Assembly: GCF_900187645.1 (NCBI RefSeq)
Contig: NZ_FYEE01000002.1
Coordinates: 442,639 to 506,638, forward strand
DNA length: 64,000 nt
From: Pseudomonas sp. Irchel 3E20
GTDB taxonomy: Bacteria; Pseudomonadota; Gammaproteobacteria; Pseudomonadales; Pseudomonadaceae
Reading direction: 5' to 3'
Within the stretch, counting starts at the first letter, position 1. Every line of letters begins with the position of its first letter. A program made the position numbers and the translations under genes. Of this stretch, positions 9,358-17,931 are shown piece by piece. The notes beneath the pieces were generated by a model. It worked only from the letters and a program-made list of their open reading frames with translations. It was not told the origin of the DNA and did not search any database.

Positions 9358-10182
9358 ATGGAACTTGATCTCTGGACCCAGAGCCTCGTCACGGCAATGA
9401 CCGCGTTGTGGACCAAGGTGGCGAACTTCATTCCCAACCTGTTCGGGGCGCTGGTCGTTCTGTTGCTGGGCTTTGTCGTGGCCAAGCTGCTTGACACCCT
9501 GCTGTCCAAGTTGCTGGCCAAGCTGGGGCTCGACCGGCTGATGGGCGGCACCGGCTTGACCAAGTTGCTGTCGCGCGCGGGCCTGCAAGTGCCGATCTCC
9601 ACACTGATTGGCAAGATCGTCTACTGGTTCGTCCTGCTGATTTTTCTGGTTTCTGCCGCAGAGTCCCTTGGCCTTCAGCGAGTTTCAGCTACGCTCGACA
9701 TGCTTGCGCTGTATTTACCGAAGGTTTTCGGCGCTGCGCTGGTGTTGTTGGTTGGGGTGTTGTTGGCGCAATTGGTCAACGGGTTGGTGCGCGGGGCGGC
9801 AGAAGGCGTGGGTCTGGACTACGCTGCCGGGCTTGGTCGCATTGCTCAGGGGCTGGTCATTATCATCAGCATTTCTGTTGCGATCAGCCAGTTGGAGGTC
9901 AAGACCGACCTGCTTAACCATGTGATCGTGATCGTTTTGATAACCGTTGGTCTGGCAGTTGCCTTGGCCATGGGATTGGGAAGCCGGGAAATCGCCGGTC
10001 AGATTCTTGCAGGAATCTATGTGCGTGAGCTGTATCAGGTTGGGCAACAAGTGCGTGTAGGCGAGGTCGAAGGCCAGATCGAGGAAATCGGCACGGTGAA
10101 AACCACCGTGCTGACCGACGAGGGCGAGCTAGTCTCCCTCTCCAATCGGATCCTGCTGGAGCAGCATGTGAGTAGCCGCTAA
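9358..10182 (+). CDS. cmpX: CmpX, small mechanosensitive-type channel protein
   Basis: A 274-residue membrane protein with an N-terminal hydrophobic region of several helices (about 20-45, 85-110, 120-145, 165-185, 190-210). A conserved MscS-like Tm helper/beta domain follows (about 200-270). CmpX is a conserved cytoplasmic membrane protein linked to SigX activity and membrane homeostasis in pseudomonads. Its ATG at 9358 is two bases after the crfX stop. It lies immediately upstream of sigX, so it may sense membrane state for that sigma factor; that link is known for the family, not visible here. Confidence 0.9.
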   Translation: MELDLWTQSLVTAMTALWTKVANFIPNLFGALVVLLLGFVVAKLLDTLLSKLLAKLGLDRLMGGTGLTKLLSRAGLQVPISTLIGKIVYWFVLLIFLVSAAESLGLQRVSATLDMLALYLPKVFGAALVLLVGVLLAQLVNGLVRGAAEGVGLDYAAGLGRIAQGLVIIISISVAISQLEVKTDLLNHVIVIVLITVGLAVALAMGLGSREIAGQILAGIYVRELYQVGQQVRVGEVEGQIEEIGTVKTTVLTDEGELVSLSNRILLEQHVSSR

Positions 10183-10272
10183 CCCGGCAAACCCTGCTAC
10201 TGTATGCCGCCGCAAAAGCCCGCGAAACGCCGGCTGCGGCGGACATTGACCTGACTGTCGGCCCGACTCGTT

Positions 10273-10863
10273 TTGAATAAAGCCCAATCGCTATCCACGC
10301 GCTACGATCCCCGCGAGCTCTCTGATGAGGAGTTGGTTGCGCGCTCGCACACGGAGCTGTTTCACATAACACGCGCCTATGAAGAATTGATGCGGCGTTA
10401 TCAGCGGACCCTGTTTAACGTTTGTGCGCGTTATTTAGGGAACGATCGTGACGCCGATGATGTCTGTCAGGAGGTGATGTTGAAGGTGTTGTACGGGTTG
10501 AAGAACTTCGAGGGGAAATCGAAGTTCAAGACATGGCTCTATAGCATCACGTACAACGAATGCATCACGCAGTATCGAAAGGAACGGCGAAAGCGTCGCT
10601 TGATGGACGCCTTGAGCCTGGACCCCCTCGAAGAGGCGTCTGAAGAAAAGACACCAAAGCCCGAGGACAAGGCCGGACTCGACCGCTGGCTAGTGCACGT
10701 GAACCCGATTGACCGCGAAATCCTGGTGCTACGATTTGTCGCAGAACTGGAATTTCAGGAGATCGCAGACATAATGCACATGGGTTTGAGTGCTACAAAA
10801 ATGCGTTACAAGCGTGCTCTAGATAAATTACGTGAGAAATTTGCAGGCGTCGCTGAAACTTAG
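10273..10863 (+). CDS. sigX: ECF sigma factor SigX
   Basis: A 196-residue ECF sigma factor. Region 2 spans about 30-105 (VCARYLGNDRDADDVCQEV, FKTWLYSITYNECI) and region 4 about 135-190 (DREILVLRFVAELEFQEIADIM, SATKMRYKRALDKL). SigX controls oprF and fatty-acid/membrane genes in Pseudomonas. The start is TTG at 10273 (MNKAQSLS), which matches known SigX N-termini. No strong Shine-Dalgarno precedes it, so translation may be weak. No anti-sigma gene lies beside it; cmpX upstream and oprF downstream are the conserved neighbours. Confidence 0.97.
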   Translation: MNKAQSLSTRYDPRELSDEELVARSHTELFHITRAYEELMRRYQRTLFNVCARYLGNDRDADDVCQEVMLKVLYGLKNFEGKSKFKTWLYSITYNECITQYRKERRKRRLMDALSLDPLEEASEEKTPKPEDKAGLDRWLVHVNPIDREILVLRFVAELEFQEIADIMHMGLSATKMRYKRALDKLREKFAGVAET

Positions 10864-10969
10864 TTCGATGCAAATATCTCTTACGTCCAGGCAAGTCTGT
10901 TAGACTGGCCGCCGAGTTGTCCCCCGGTTTGCGGGACTGCTTTACAATCACCAGATGGGGATTTAACGG

Positions 10970-12001
10970 ATGAAACTGAAAAACACCTTGGGCTTGGCCA
11001 TTGGTTCTCTTATTGCCGCTACTTCGTTCGGCGCGCTGGCACAAGGCCAAGGCGCAGTTGAAATCGAAGGTTTCGCCAAGAAAGAGTATTACGACAGCGC
11101 TCGTAACTTCAAAAACGACGGCAACCTGTTCGGTGGCTCGGTTGGTTACTTCCTGACCGACGACGTAGAGCTGCGTCTGGCCTACGACGAAGTGCACAAC
11201 GTACGTGCCGACAACGGCCGTAACATCAAGGGCTCCAATACCGCACTGGACGCTCTGTACCACTTCAACAACCCGGGCGACATGATCCGTCCGTACGTTT
11301 CGGCTGGTTTCTCCGATCAAAGCATCGGTCAGAACCAATCCGGTCGTAACGGTTCCACCTTCGCCAACCTGGGCGGCGGTGCCAAGCTTTACTTCACCGA
11401 AAACTTCTACGCCCGTGCTGGTGTTGAAGCTCAGTACAACATCGACCAAGGCGACACCGAGTGGGCGCCAAGCGTCGGTATCGGTGTGAACTTCGGTGGC
11501 GGCTCCAAGCCTGCTGCTGCTCCAGTTCCAGCTCCGGCTGAAGTCTGCTCCGACAGCGACAACGATGGCGTGTGCGACAACGTCGACAAGTGCCCAGACA
11601 CCCCAGCCAACGTAACTGTTGACGCTGATGGCTGCCCAGCAGTTGCTGAAGTTGTACGTGTTGAGCTGGACGTGAAATTCGACTTCGACAAGTCGGTCGT
11701 CAAGACCAACAGCTACGGCGACATCAAAAACCTCGCTGACTTCATGAAGCAGTACCCACAAACCACCACTACTGTTGAAGGTCACACTGACTCCGTCGGT
11801 CCTGACGCTTACAACCAGAAGCTGTCCGAGCGTCGCGCTAGCGCCGTTAAACAGGTTCTGACCAACCAGTACGGTGTTGAATCGTCCCGCGTTCAGTCTG
11901 TTGGCTACGGCGAATCCCGCCCAGTTGCTGACAACGCCACTGACGCTGGTCGCGCTGTTAACCGTCGCGTAGAAGCTGCGGTAGAGGCTCAAGCTAAGTA
12001 A
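10970..12001 (+). CDS. oprF: major outer-membrane porin OprF
   Basis: A 343-residue protein with a signal peptide ending at ...SFGALA-QGQ (about residue 24). An eight-stranded OmpA-type beta-barrel (about 25-180) leads to a Pro/Ala linker and a cysteine-containing acidic repeat (CSDSDNDGVCDNVDKC, thrombospondin type-3-like). The C-terminal OmpA peptidoglycan-binding domain (about 220-340) has VEGHTDSVGPDAYN and LSERRASAV. OprF is a general porin and cell-wall anchor. It follows sigX by 106 bp, a region expected to carry the SigX-dependent promoter. Its codon use looks that of a highly expressed gene, with many GTT, GCT and CGT. Confidence 0.98.
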   Translation: MKLKNTLGLAIGSLIAATSFGALAQGQGAVEIEGFAKKEYYDSARNFKNDGNLFGGSVGYFLTDDVELRLAYDEVHNVRADNGRNIKGSNTALDALYHFNNPGDMIRPYVSAGFSDQSIGQNQSGRNGSTFANLGGGAKLYFTENFYARAGVEAQYNIDQGDTEWAPSVGIGVNFGGGSKPAAAPVPAPAEVCSDSDNDGVCDNVDKCPDTPANVTVDADGCPAVAEVVRVELDVKFDFDKSVVKTNSYGDIKNLADFMKQYPQTTTTVEGHTDSVGPDAYNQKLSERRASAVKQVLTNQYGVESSRVQSVGYGESRPVADNATDAGRAVNRRVEAAVEAQAK

Positions 12002-12016
12002 TTAGCTGGCAGCTCT

Positions 12017-12044
12017 GAAAAGCCCGGCCTTGGCCGGGCTTTTC
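12017..12044 (+). terminator. intrinsic terminator after oprF
   Basis: GAAAAGCCCGGCC - TT - GGCCGGGCTTTTC forms a long perfect hairpin with a T-rich 3' arm, 16 bp after the oprF stop. Confidence 0.92.
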
Positions 12045-12161
12045 TTTGCCTGCGATTTGATGAACGCCTGCTGTTTTCATGGCTCCTAGCGTGCCACGTT
12101 GCCATCAGTCAGGCAGCCGGACGCTTCAGTTTAAAGCGGTGGCCGGCTTCCTGCGTGGATG

Positions 12162-14879
12162 TCAGGGCACTCCTACGCTCGCCGTTAGTGTGCTGGCGAG
12201 CAGGCGTTTGATTTCCGGTACGCATGAGCCGCACTGAGTGCCGCAGCCCAGTTCCTGTTGCAGGCCTTGTAGGTTGAGGCCACGGCCGATGCCAGTGCAC
12301 ACGGCTTGTTGGCTGACGTTCTTACAGTTGCACAAAACCTTGTGCGCTCCGGCGTCGCTGGCTTCGGCGCCGGGCGCGGCACTCAGGGGGGCCAGCAGCC
12401 AGCGCTGCAGCGCTGCATCGACCCGGCCTTCCAGCCACAGCCCTTGTAACCAGTGGCTTGCCCGGATTTCGCCGGCCAGGCGAACGGCGGTGATGCGGCC
12501 CTGCTCGATGCGTACCCGTTTACCGATGGCCCGTTGCGGGTCGTCATAAGCCATGACCGGCCCCTGATGGAGCTCAAGCTGACGGTCAATGGCTGCCAGC
12601 AGTTGCGGATCGGCTGGGCAGGCGTTGGCGCCGCGCAGCACCAGGGCCGGGCGTTCGCGGCCGGTGAGGCTGAGGCTGAGGTAATCCAGGCCCCCGCAGA
12701 GCGGGCGCAGCGCTTCAAAATGCCACTGCACATCGCCCTCTATCAGCACAAACAGCTCCCAAGGCAGCACCGCCGGGCTGATGCGCACACCTGTGTGCTT
12801 GAGTTCCGGTTGCTTGGACAAGGGGTCGAACGCTGAAGGGGTGAGGGTGTTGATACCGCCCTTGAGGAAGCGATCGCCCCAGTGCATGGGCAGGAATGCC
12901 TGCCCCGGGCGTACGGCAGTGTCCTCGTGTACTGCAACGATCAGCTCGCCGTGGCGGCTGTTCAGCCGCGCCAAGTTGCCGCTTTGCAGGCCCTGGCGGC
13001 GCAGTTCGTCGGGATGCAGGCTCAGCAGCGCTTCGCTGACATGACCGAACAACTGCGCCGCGGTGCCGGTGCGGCTCATGCCGTGCCATTGGTCGCGTAG
13101 GCGGCCGGTGAGCAGAGTCAACGGGTAATCGCGGTCAGGCTGCTCCAACGCGGCGACGAACGGTTCGCTGATAAACCGCGCCCGAGCATTGGCGGTAGGA
13201 AAGCGGCCATCGCCATACAAGCGCGGTGTACCACTCACGGCGCCTTCAGGGAACGGCCACTGCTGCGGGCCGATGCGCTCCAGCAGGTCGTGGCTCAGGC
13301 CACTGAGGTCGAGGTCGCGGTGGCGGGTCAGGCCTTTGAATTCATCGAACAAGTGGCTGGCCTGGGTGAAGTCGAACAGGCTTGGCAACCCGGGGCGTAG
13401 GTATTTCTCCAGGCGCCGGGCGAAATCGACGGTGATGGCCCAGTCTGCGCGTGCTTCGCCGGGGGCGGCAATGGCTTGGCGCACCAGGGAGACGCGCCGC
13501 TCGGAGTTGGTCACCGTGCCTTCCTTTTCGCCCCAGGTGGCGGCGGGCAGCAGTAGGTCAGCGTAGGGCACGGTTTCCGTGGTGCGGAAGGCCTCCTGCA
13601 GGACCACGAACGGGCAGGCCTGCAACGCCTCGCGCACGGCATTTTGGTCGGGCAGCGATTGCGCCGGGTTGGTGCAGGCGATCCACAGCGCCTTGATCTT
13701 GCCGCTGCGCACCTGCTCGAACAATTCGATGGCGGTCAACCCTGGGGTGTCGGGTAAATGGCTGACGCCCCAGTAATCGGCGACTTCGGCGCGGTGCTGG
13801 GCATTGGCGGCGTCACGGTGGCCGGGCAGCAGGTTGGACAGGCTGCCGGTCTCCCGCCCGCCCATGGCGTTGGGTTGGCCGGTCAGGGAAAACGGCCCGG
13901 CGCCGGGGCGGCCAATTTGCCCGGTGGCTAGGTGCAGGTTGATGAGCGCGCTGTTTTTTGCGCTGCCGGCGGTGGACTGGTTCAGGCCCATGCACCACAG
14001 CGACAGGAAGCTCGGCGCCGTGCCGATCCACTGCGCGCATTGGTGCAGTTGCGCGACGCTGATTCCACACAATTGGGCCGTCAGCGCCGGGGTGTAATCG
14101 TGCACCAGGGTTTTCAGCGCCGCCAGGCCTTCGGTGTGGGCGTCGATAAAGGCCTGGTCGGCCCAGCCTTCCCACAGCAGCAGGTGCAGCAGGCCATGGA
14201 ACAGCGCCACGTCGCTGCCCGGCAGGATGGCCAGGTGCAGGTCGGCGAGGTCGCAGGTGTCGGTGCGGCGCGGGTCGATGACGATGACTTTCATTTGCGG
14301 GCGCAGGCGTTTGGCTTGCTCGAGGCGACGAAAGAGCACCGGGTGGGCGTAGGCCATGTTGCTGCCCGCGATCAGCACGCAGTCGCTGCATTCCAGGTCT
14401 TCGTAGCTGCACGGCGGGGCGTCGGCGCCCAGGCTGCGCTTGTAGCCGACCACGGCCGAGGACATGCACAGGCGTGAATTGCTGTCGATGTTGTGGGTGC
14501 CGACCAGGGCGCGGGCCAGTTTGTTGAAGGCGTAGTAGTCCTCGGTCAGCAGTTGCCCGGACAGGTAAAAGGCCACGCTGTCGGGGCCGTGTTCGGCGAG
14601 GGTGGCGGCGAATACCTGAGCGGCGTGGTCCAGGGCGGTGCCCCAGTCGGTGCGGGCGCGGGCCAGGCCTTTGCCCAGGCGTAGTTCGGGGTAGAGGGCG
14701 CGGGCGGCGAGGTCGCCGGTCAGGTGTAGGCTTGCCCCCTTGCTGCACAGCTTGCCGAAGTTGGCCGGGTGCGCCGGGTCGCCGCGCACCCCCAGCACTT
14801 GGCCGTGGTCATGTTCGATCAACACGCCGCAGCCCACGCCGCAGTAGCAACAGGTCGACGCGGTGGTGTGCAGGCTCAT
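12162..14879 (-). CDS. assimilatory nitrate reductase, molybdenum catalytic subunit
   Basis: A 905-residue molybdopterin oxidoreductase. The N-terminal [4Fe-4S] motif uses Cys 10/11, 13, 17 and 45 (CCYCGVGC ... GKLCSKG). The bis-MGD domain follows, with SNSRLCMSSAVVGY and the WGEKEGTVTNSERR block, and then a molydopterin-dinucleotide-binding domain (about 580-700). A C-terminal BFD-like [2Fe-2S] domain has VLCNCKNVS and CGTQCGSC. Together this is the NasA/NarB type that reduces nitrate to nitrite in the cytoplasm. Its ATG overlaps the stop of the upstream FAD subunit by one base (TGATG), indicating translational coupling. In P. aeruginosa the counterpart is PA1779. Confidence 0.95.
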   Translation of the reverse strand: MSLHTTASTCCYCGVGCGVLIEHDHGQVLGVRGDPAHPANFGKLCSKGASLHLTGDLAARALYPELRLGKGLARARTDWGTALDHAAQVFAATLAEHGPDSVAFYLSGQLLTEDYYAFNKLARALVGTHNIDSNSRLCMSSAVVGYKRSLGADAPPCSYEDLECSDCVLIAGSNMAYAHPVLFRRLEQAKRLRPQMKVIVIDPRRTDTCDLADLHLAILPGSDVALFHGLLHLLLWEGWADQAFIDAHTEGLAALKTLVHDYTPALTAQLCGISVAQLHQCAQWIGTAPSFLSLWCMGLNQSTAGSAKNSALINLHLATGQIGRPGAGPFSLTGQPNAMGGRETGSLSNLLPGHRDAANAQHRAEVADYWGVSHLPDTPGLTAIELFEQVRSGKIKALWIACTNPAQSLPDQNAVREALQACPFVVLQEAFRTTETVPYADLLLPAATWGEKEGTVTNSERRVSLVRQAIAAPGEARADWAITVDFARRLEKYLRPGLPSLFDFTQASHLFDEFKGLTRHRDLDLSGLSHDLLERIGPQQWPFPEGAVSGTPRLYGDGRFPTANARARFISEPFVAALEQPDRDYPLTLLTGRLRDQWHGMSRTGTAAQLFGHVSEALLSLHPDELRRQGLQSGNLARLNSRHGELIVAVHEDTAVRPGQAFLPMHWGDRFLKGGINTLTPSAFDPLSKQPELKHTGVRISPAVLPWELFVLIEGDVQWHFEALRPLCGGLDYLSLSLTGRERPALVLRGANACPADPQLLAAIDRQLELHQGPVMAYDDPQRAIGKRVRIEQGRITAVRLAGEIRASHWLQGLWLEGRVDAALQRWLLAPLSAAPGAEASDAGAHKVLCNCKNVSQQAVCTGIGRGLNLQGLQQELGCGTQCGSCVPEIKRLLASTLTASVGVP

Positions 14880-16105
14880 CAGCGGGCGTCCTGGGCGGTG
14901 GCGCCGAACATCAGCCGATCGCGGATCGCCGCGATGTTGTGCCGCTCGCTGATCTGTTGCCGGTACCAGGCACCATCGCGGGTATCGCCGTACAGGCAGG
15001 CGCCGACCAGCACGTCATCTTTTATCACCAGTTTTTTGTAGATGCCGCCGATGGGGTCGCGCAGGGTGATGCTGTGGGTGCCGGGTGCGCCGAGAAAGTC
15101 CCCGGAGGAGAACAAGTCGATGCCGGTGACTTTCAGCTTGGCCGCGGTGACGGAGCCGGGGTAGCGGGCGAACCCCAGCCGGGCCAGGTGATTGGCGCAG
15201 ACCCGCGCCTGCTCGAACAGCGGCGCCACTAGGCCGTAGGCGACGCCGCGATGGCTGGCGCATTCGCCGATGGCGTAGATGCGCGGGTCGAAGGTTTGCA
15301 GGGTGTCGCTGACCAGAATCCCGCGCGCACACGGCAGGCCGCAGTCCAGCGCCAGTTGGATGTTGGGGCGGATGCCGGCGGCCATCACCACCAGGTCGGC
15401 GGGCGCTTGTTCGCCGTTGGCAAATTGCACCGCGCCGACCCGCGTCGGCTCTTGCCGGGACGGGAGCAAGGCTTGGGTCTGTTCTGCCAGGCGAAAGCGC
15501 AGGCCGCGCTGTTCCAGGGCCTGTTGCAGGAGTTCGGCGCTGGTGCGGTCCAGTTGCCGTTCCAGTAACCACTGGCCGATGTGCACCACGGTCACCTGCA
15601 TGCCGCGCAGTTTCAGGCCATTGGCCGCCTCCAGGCCCAGCAAGCCGCCGCCGATGACCACGGCATGGGTGTGGCTGCGGGCGGTGGCGATCATGGCCTG
15701 GGTGTCGGCGATGTCGCGGTAGCCGATCACGCCGCGCAGGTCATTGCCCGGCAGCGCGGGCATAAAGGGCGAAGAGCCGGTCGCGATCAGCAAACGGTCG
15801 TACTCGGCTTCGGTGCCGTCGTCGGCGATGACCCGGCGCCGCACGCGGTCGATGCGCACCACGGTGCGGTTGAGCAGCAAGCGGATGCGGTGTTCTTGAT
15901 ACCAGCTCAAGTCGTTGAGCACGATCTCGTCGAAGGTCTGCTCGCCGGCCAGCACCGGCGACAGCAGGATGCGGTTGTAGTTGGGATGGGGTTCGGCGCC
16001 GAACACGGTGATGTCGTACAGCCCGGCGTCGAGCTTGAGCAGTTCCTCCAGGGTGCGGACCCCGGCCATGCCGTTGCCGATCATCACCAACTTGAGTTTG
16101 TTCAT
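14879..16105 (-). CDS. NAD(P)H-FAD electron-transfer subunit of nitrate assimilation (NasC-like)
   Basis: A 408-residue pyridine-nucleotide-disulfide oxidoreductase. It has the N-terminal FAD motif VMIGNGMAGVRTLEEL (about 5-20), the NAD(P) fold VVIGGGLLGLEAANGL (about 148-163), the second FAD motif IYAIGECASHRG (about 278-289) and a C-terminal tail of about 80 residues. It resembles the first half of NirB but lacks the siroheme/[4Fe-4S] nitrite-reductase half. That is the architecture of NasC of Klebsiella oxytoca, the electron donor to nitrate reductase. The ATG at 16105 has GGAGAACACC upstream. Its stop overlaps the nitrate reductase start. I read it as a complete subunit, not a truncated nirB. 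Confidence 0.85.
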   Translation of the reverse strand: MNKLKLVMIGNGMAGVRTLEELLKLDAGLYDITVFGAEPHPNYNRILLSPVLAGEQTFDEIVLNDLSWYQEHRIRLLLNRTVVRIDRVRRRVIADDGTEAEYDRLLIATGSSPFMPALPGNDLRGVIGYRDIADTQAMIATARSHTHAVVIGGGLLGLEAANGLKLRGMQVTVVHIGQWLLERQLDRTSAELLQQALEQRGLRFRLAEQTQALLPSRQEPTRVGAVQFANGEQAPADLVVMAAGIRPNIQLALDCGLPCARGILVSDTLQTFDPRIYAIGECASHRGVAYGLVAPLFEQARVCANHLARLGFARYPGSVTAAKLKVTGIDLFSSGDFLGAPGTHSITLRDPIGGIYKKLVIKDDVLVGACLYGDTRDGAWYRQQISERHNIAAIRDRLMFGATAQDAR

Positions 16106-16163
16106 GGTGTTCTCCGAAGGGGGCGCGACACATCCGGGCCTGCCCAAAGATGAAGGTGGTTCT

Positions 16164-16254
16164 TTGTAGAAAGCGGGCTTGCCCGCGCTGGAGTGCGTAG
16201 CGCTGCCAACAGCGCTTAGGCGCTGCTGCGCAACCCAGTGCGGGCCAACCCGCG
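16164..16254. repeat. multi-hairpin intergenic repeat (GCGGGC-TT-GCCCGC type)
   Basis: Three perfect hairpins lie in tandem: GCGGGC/GCCCGC (16173-16186), AGCGCTG/CAGCGCT (16199-16216) and GCGGG/CCCGC (16240-16253). The opening words GTAGAAAGCGGGCTTGCCCGC resemble a second copy near 28180. It separates the kinase gene from the FAD-subunit gene inside the nas operon and may modulate the amount or stability of the downstream message. Confidence 0.65.
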
Positions 16255-16256
16255 TG

Positions 16257-17924
16257 TTACCTAAGCAGCATGGCCAGCAGCGCCAGGTTGATGAGCACCG
16301 CCACCAGCGCCACGCTGCGCCACACCTTCAGCGGCTCGCGCTCCAGCAGGGGCCGGGGGCGCACGTTAAGGCTGTGGCGTTCGCCCTGCTCTAGTAGCAA
16401 CAGCCACTGTTCAGCGGTTTCGAAGCGCCGCGCCGGGTCGGCGCTCACCGCCCGGGCCAGGCACTGGTCGAGCCAGTCGGGTAGGTCCGGGCGGTAGCGG
16501 TTGGCGCTGACCGAGGCGCCGAAGCGCGGGCGTTGAAAAGCTTCGATTTCGCCATAGGGGAAGTGCCCGGTGAGCAGGTGATAGAGGGTTACGCCCACCG
16601 CGTAGAGATCATGTTGCGCAGTGGGGCTTTCGCCGTCGAAGGCCTGGGGGGCGATGTAGCTGGGGGTGCCGGGCAGGGCGTGGGGCTCGTCCCGCGACAG
16701 CCCCGGGCAATAGGCCAGCCCAAAGTCCAGCAGGCGCAGCTCGCCGTCGTCCCCCAGCAGCAGGTTTTGCGGCTTGATATCGCGATGCAGGATTTGCCGG
16801 CGGTGCAACAGCCCGACCGCCCGCAGCAGGCGTTCGGCGAGGTCGCGCCATTGCGCCAGGGGTAGGGGGCCATGGTCGGCCAAGAGCTGGGCCAGGGTGA
16901 CGCCCGGGTAATGGCGCATCACGTAATACAGGTGTTGGCGCGTGGTGGCGGCATGCACCTCGGGGAAGTGCCGCCCGGCCACTCGGCGCAGGAACCATTC
17001 CTCGGCCAACAGGTTCTGCCCGGCCTGTGGATCGTCGTGCAAGTGGGCGGGCAGGGTCTTGAGCAGCCAGGGTTGCTGTTGCCCGTCGAGCACCCGGTAC
17101 AGCAGCGATTGCCGGCTCTGGCCGAAACGCTCCTGCACCTGCCAGCCCTCGAAGCACTGGCCGGGTTTGAGGGCGGGCGGCAAGGGCCATTGCTGCTGGT
17201 GCAGCAGGGCATCGCCGAGGCTGGCTTCGCCGCGCTGTTCGATACGCACCAGCAAGGCGCTGGCGTTGTCCTGGCTGCCGGCCAGGTGTGCGGCGCTGAC
17301 CAGGGTGCGGACGGCGCTGTCGGGGGCGGGCTGGTCGCGCAGGATCGCGGCGATGGTTTGATCGCCCAGGGTCGCCCAGATGCCGTCGCTGAGCAGCACG
17401 AAGCTTTCGCCGTCGCGCAGTTCGCCGTCGAGAAAGTCCAGCACCAGGTGCTGGTCCAGGCCTAGGGCGCGCTTGAGCACATGCTGCATGCCCGGTTGGT
17501 CCCAGACGTGATCTTCGGTGAGGCGTTGCAGGACATCGGCGTGCCAGCGATACACCCGGCAATCGCCGACATGGGCCAGGGTGAAACGCTGGCCGCGCAG
17601 CACCAGGGCGCTGAGGGTGGTGAGCAACGGCTGGCCGCCGCCATTGGCGCGCAACCAGCGGTTTTGCGCCAGCAACAAGCGCTCCAGGGCCTGGGCTACC
17701 GCCCAGGTGGGCGGCGTGGCGTAGTAGTCCAGGGCCAGGGCCTGCAAGGTCGATTGCGCCGCGAGCGCACCGTCGGCGCATTGGCTGACGCCATCGGCCA
17801 GGGCCACCAGGTAACCCTTGGTCGCGGCGAGCGCCGGTGCCGGGGTGACCACGCGCAAGGCGTCCTGGTTGTGCGCCCGCGGGCCGGTGGCACTGGCCTG
17901 GGCGAAGCTCAGTTGCAGGCTCAT
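16257..17924 (-). CDS. fused PP2C phosphatase / Ser-Thr protein kinase
   Basis: A 555-residue bifunctional signalling protein. The N-terminal PP2C domain (about 1-235) keeps the metal-binding motifs R-x-x-NQD, ADGVS, HVGDCRVY, LSDGIW and QDNAS. The C-terminal Hanks-type kinase domain (about 255-520) has a degenerate glycine loop, the lysine in WLLKTLP, ILHRDIKPQNLL, the DFG of LLDFGLAY and a GTPSYIAP activation loop. A single C-terminal membrane helix (about 533-553) follows. Both active sites look intact. It sits 7 bp after the nitrate transporter gene, as in P. aeruginosa (PA1782), so it probably acts on nitrate uptake or reduction. Its targets are unknown. Confidence 0.9.
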   Translation of the reverse strand: MSLQLSFAQASATGPRAHNQDALRVVTPAPALAATKGYLVALADGVSQCADGALAAQSTLQALALDYYATPPTWAVAQALERLLLAQNRWLRANGGGQPLLTTLSALVLRGQRFTLAHVGDCRVYRWHADVLQRLTEDHVWDQPGMQHVLKRALGLDQHLVLDFLDGELRDGESFVLLSDGIWATLGDQTIAAILRDQPAPDSAVRTLVSAAHLAGSQDNASALLVRIEQRGEASLGDALLHQQQWPLPPALKPGQCFEGWQVQERFGQSRQSLLYRVLDGQQQPWLLKTLPAHLHDDPQAGQNLLAEEWFLRRVAGRHFPEVHAATTRQHLYYVMRHYPGVTLAQLLADHGPLPLAQWRDLAERLLRAVGLLHRRQILHRDIKPQNLLLGDDGELRLLDFGLAYCPGLSRDEPHALPGTPSYIAPQAFDGESPTAQHDLYAVGVTLYHLLTGHFPYGEIEAFQRPRFGASVSANRYRPDLPDWLDQCLARAVSADPARRFETAEQWLLLLEQGERHSLNVRPRPLLEREPLKVWRSVALVAVLINLALLAMLLR

Positions 17925-17931
17925 GGGCGCC

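Noticed and set aside
10918..10938. Hairpin GTCCC...GGGAC between sigX and oprF as a terminator
   Set aside because: Only a 5-bp stem and no T-run; kept as part of the oprF promoter/leader region.
14879..16105. FAD protein as a truncated nirB pseudogene
   Set aside because: It has complete FAD/NAD motifs, a good ribosome-binding site, a natural C-terminus and a coupled stop-start with nitrate reductase, matching NasC-type subunits.
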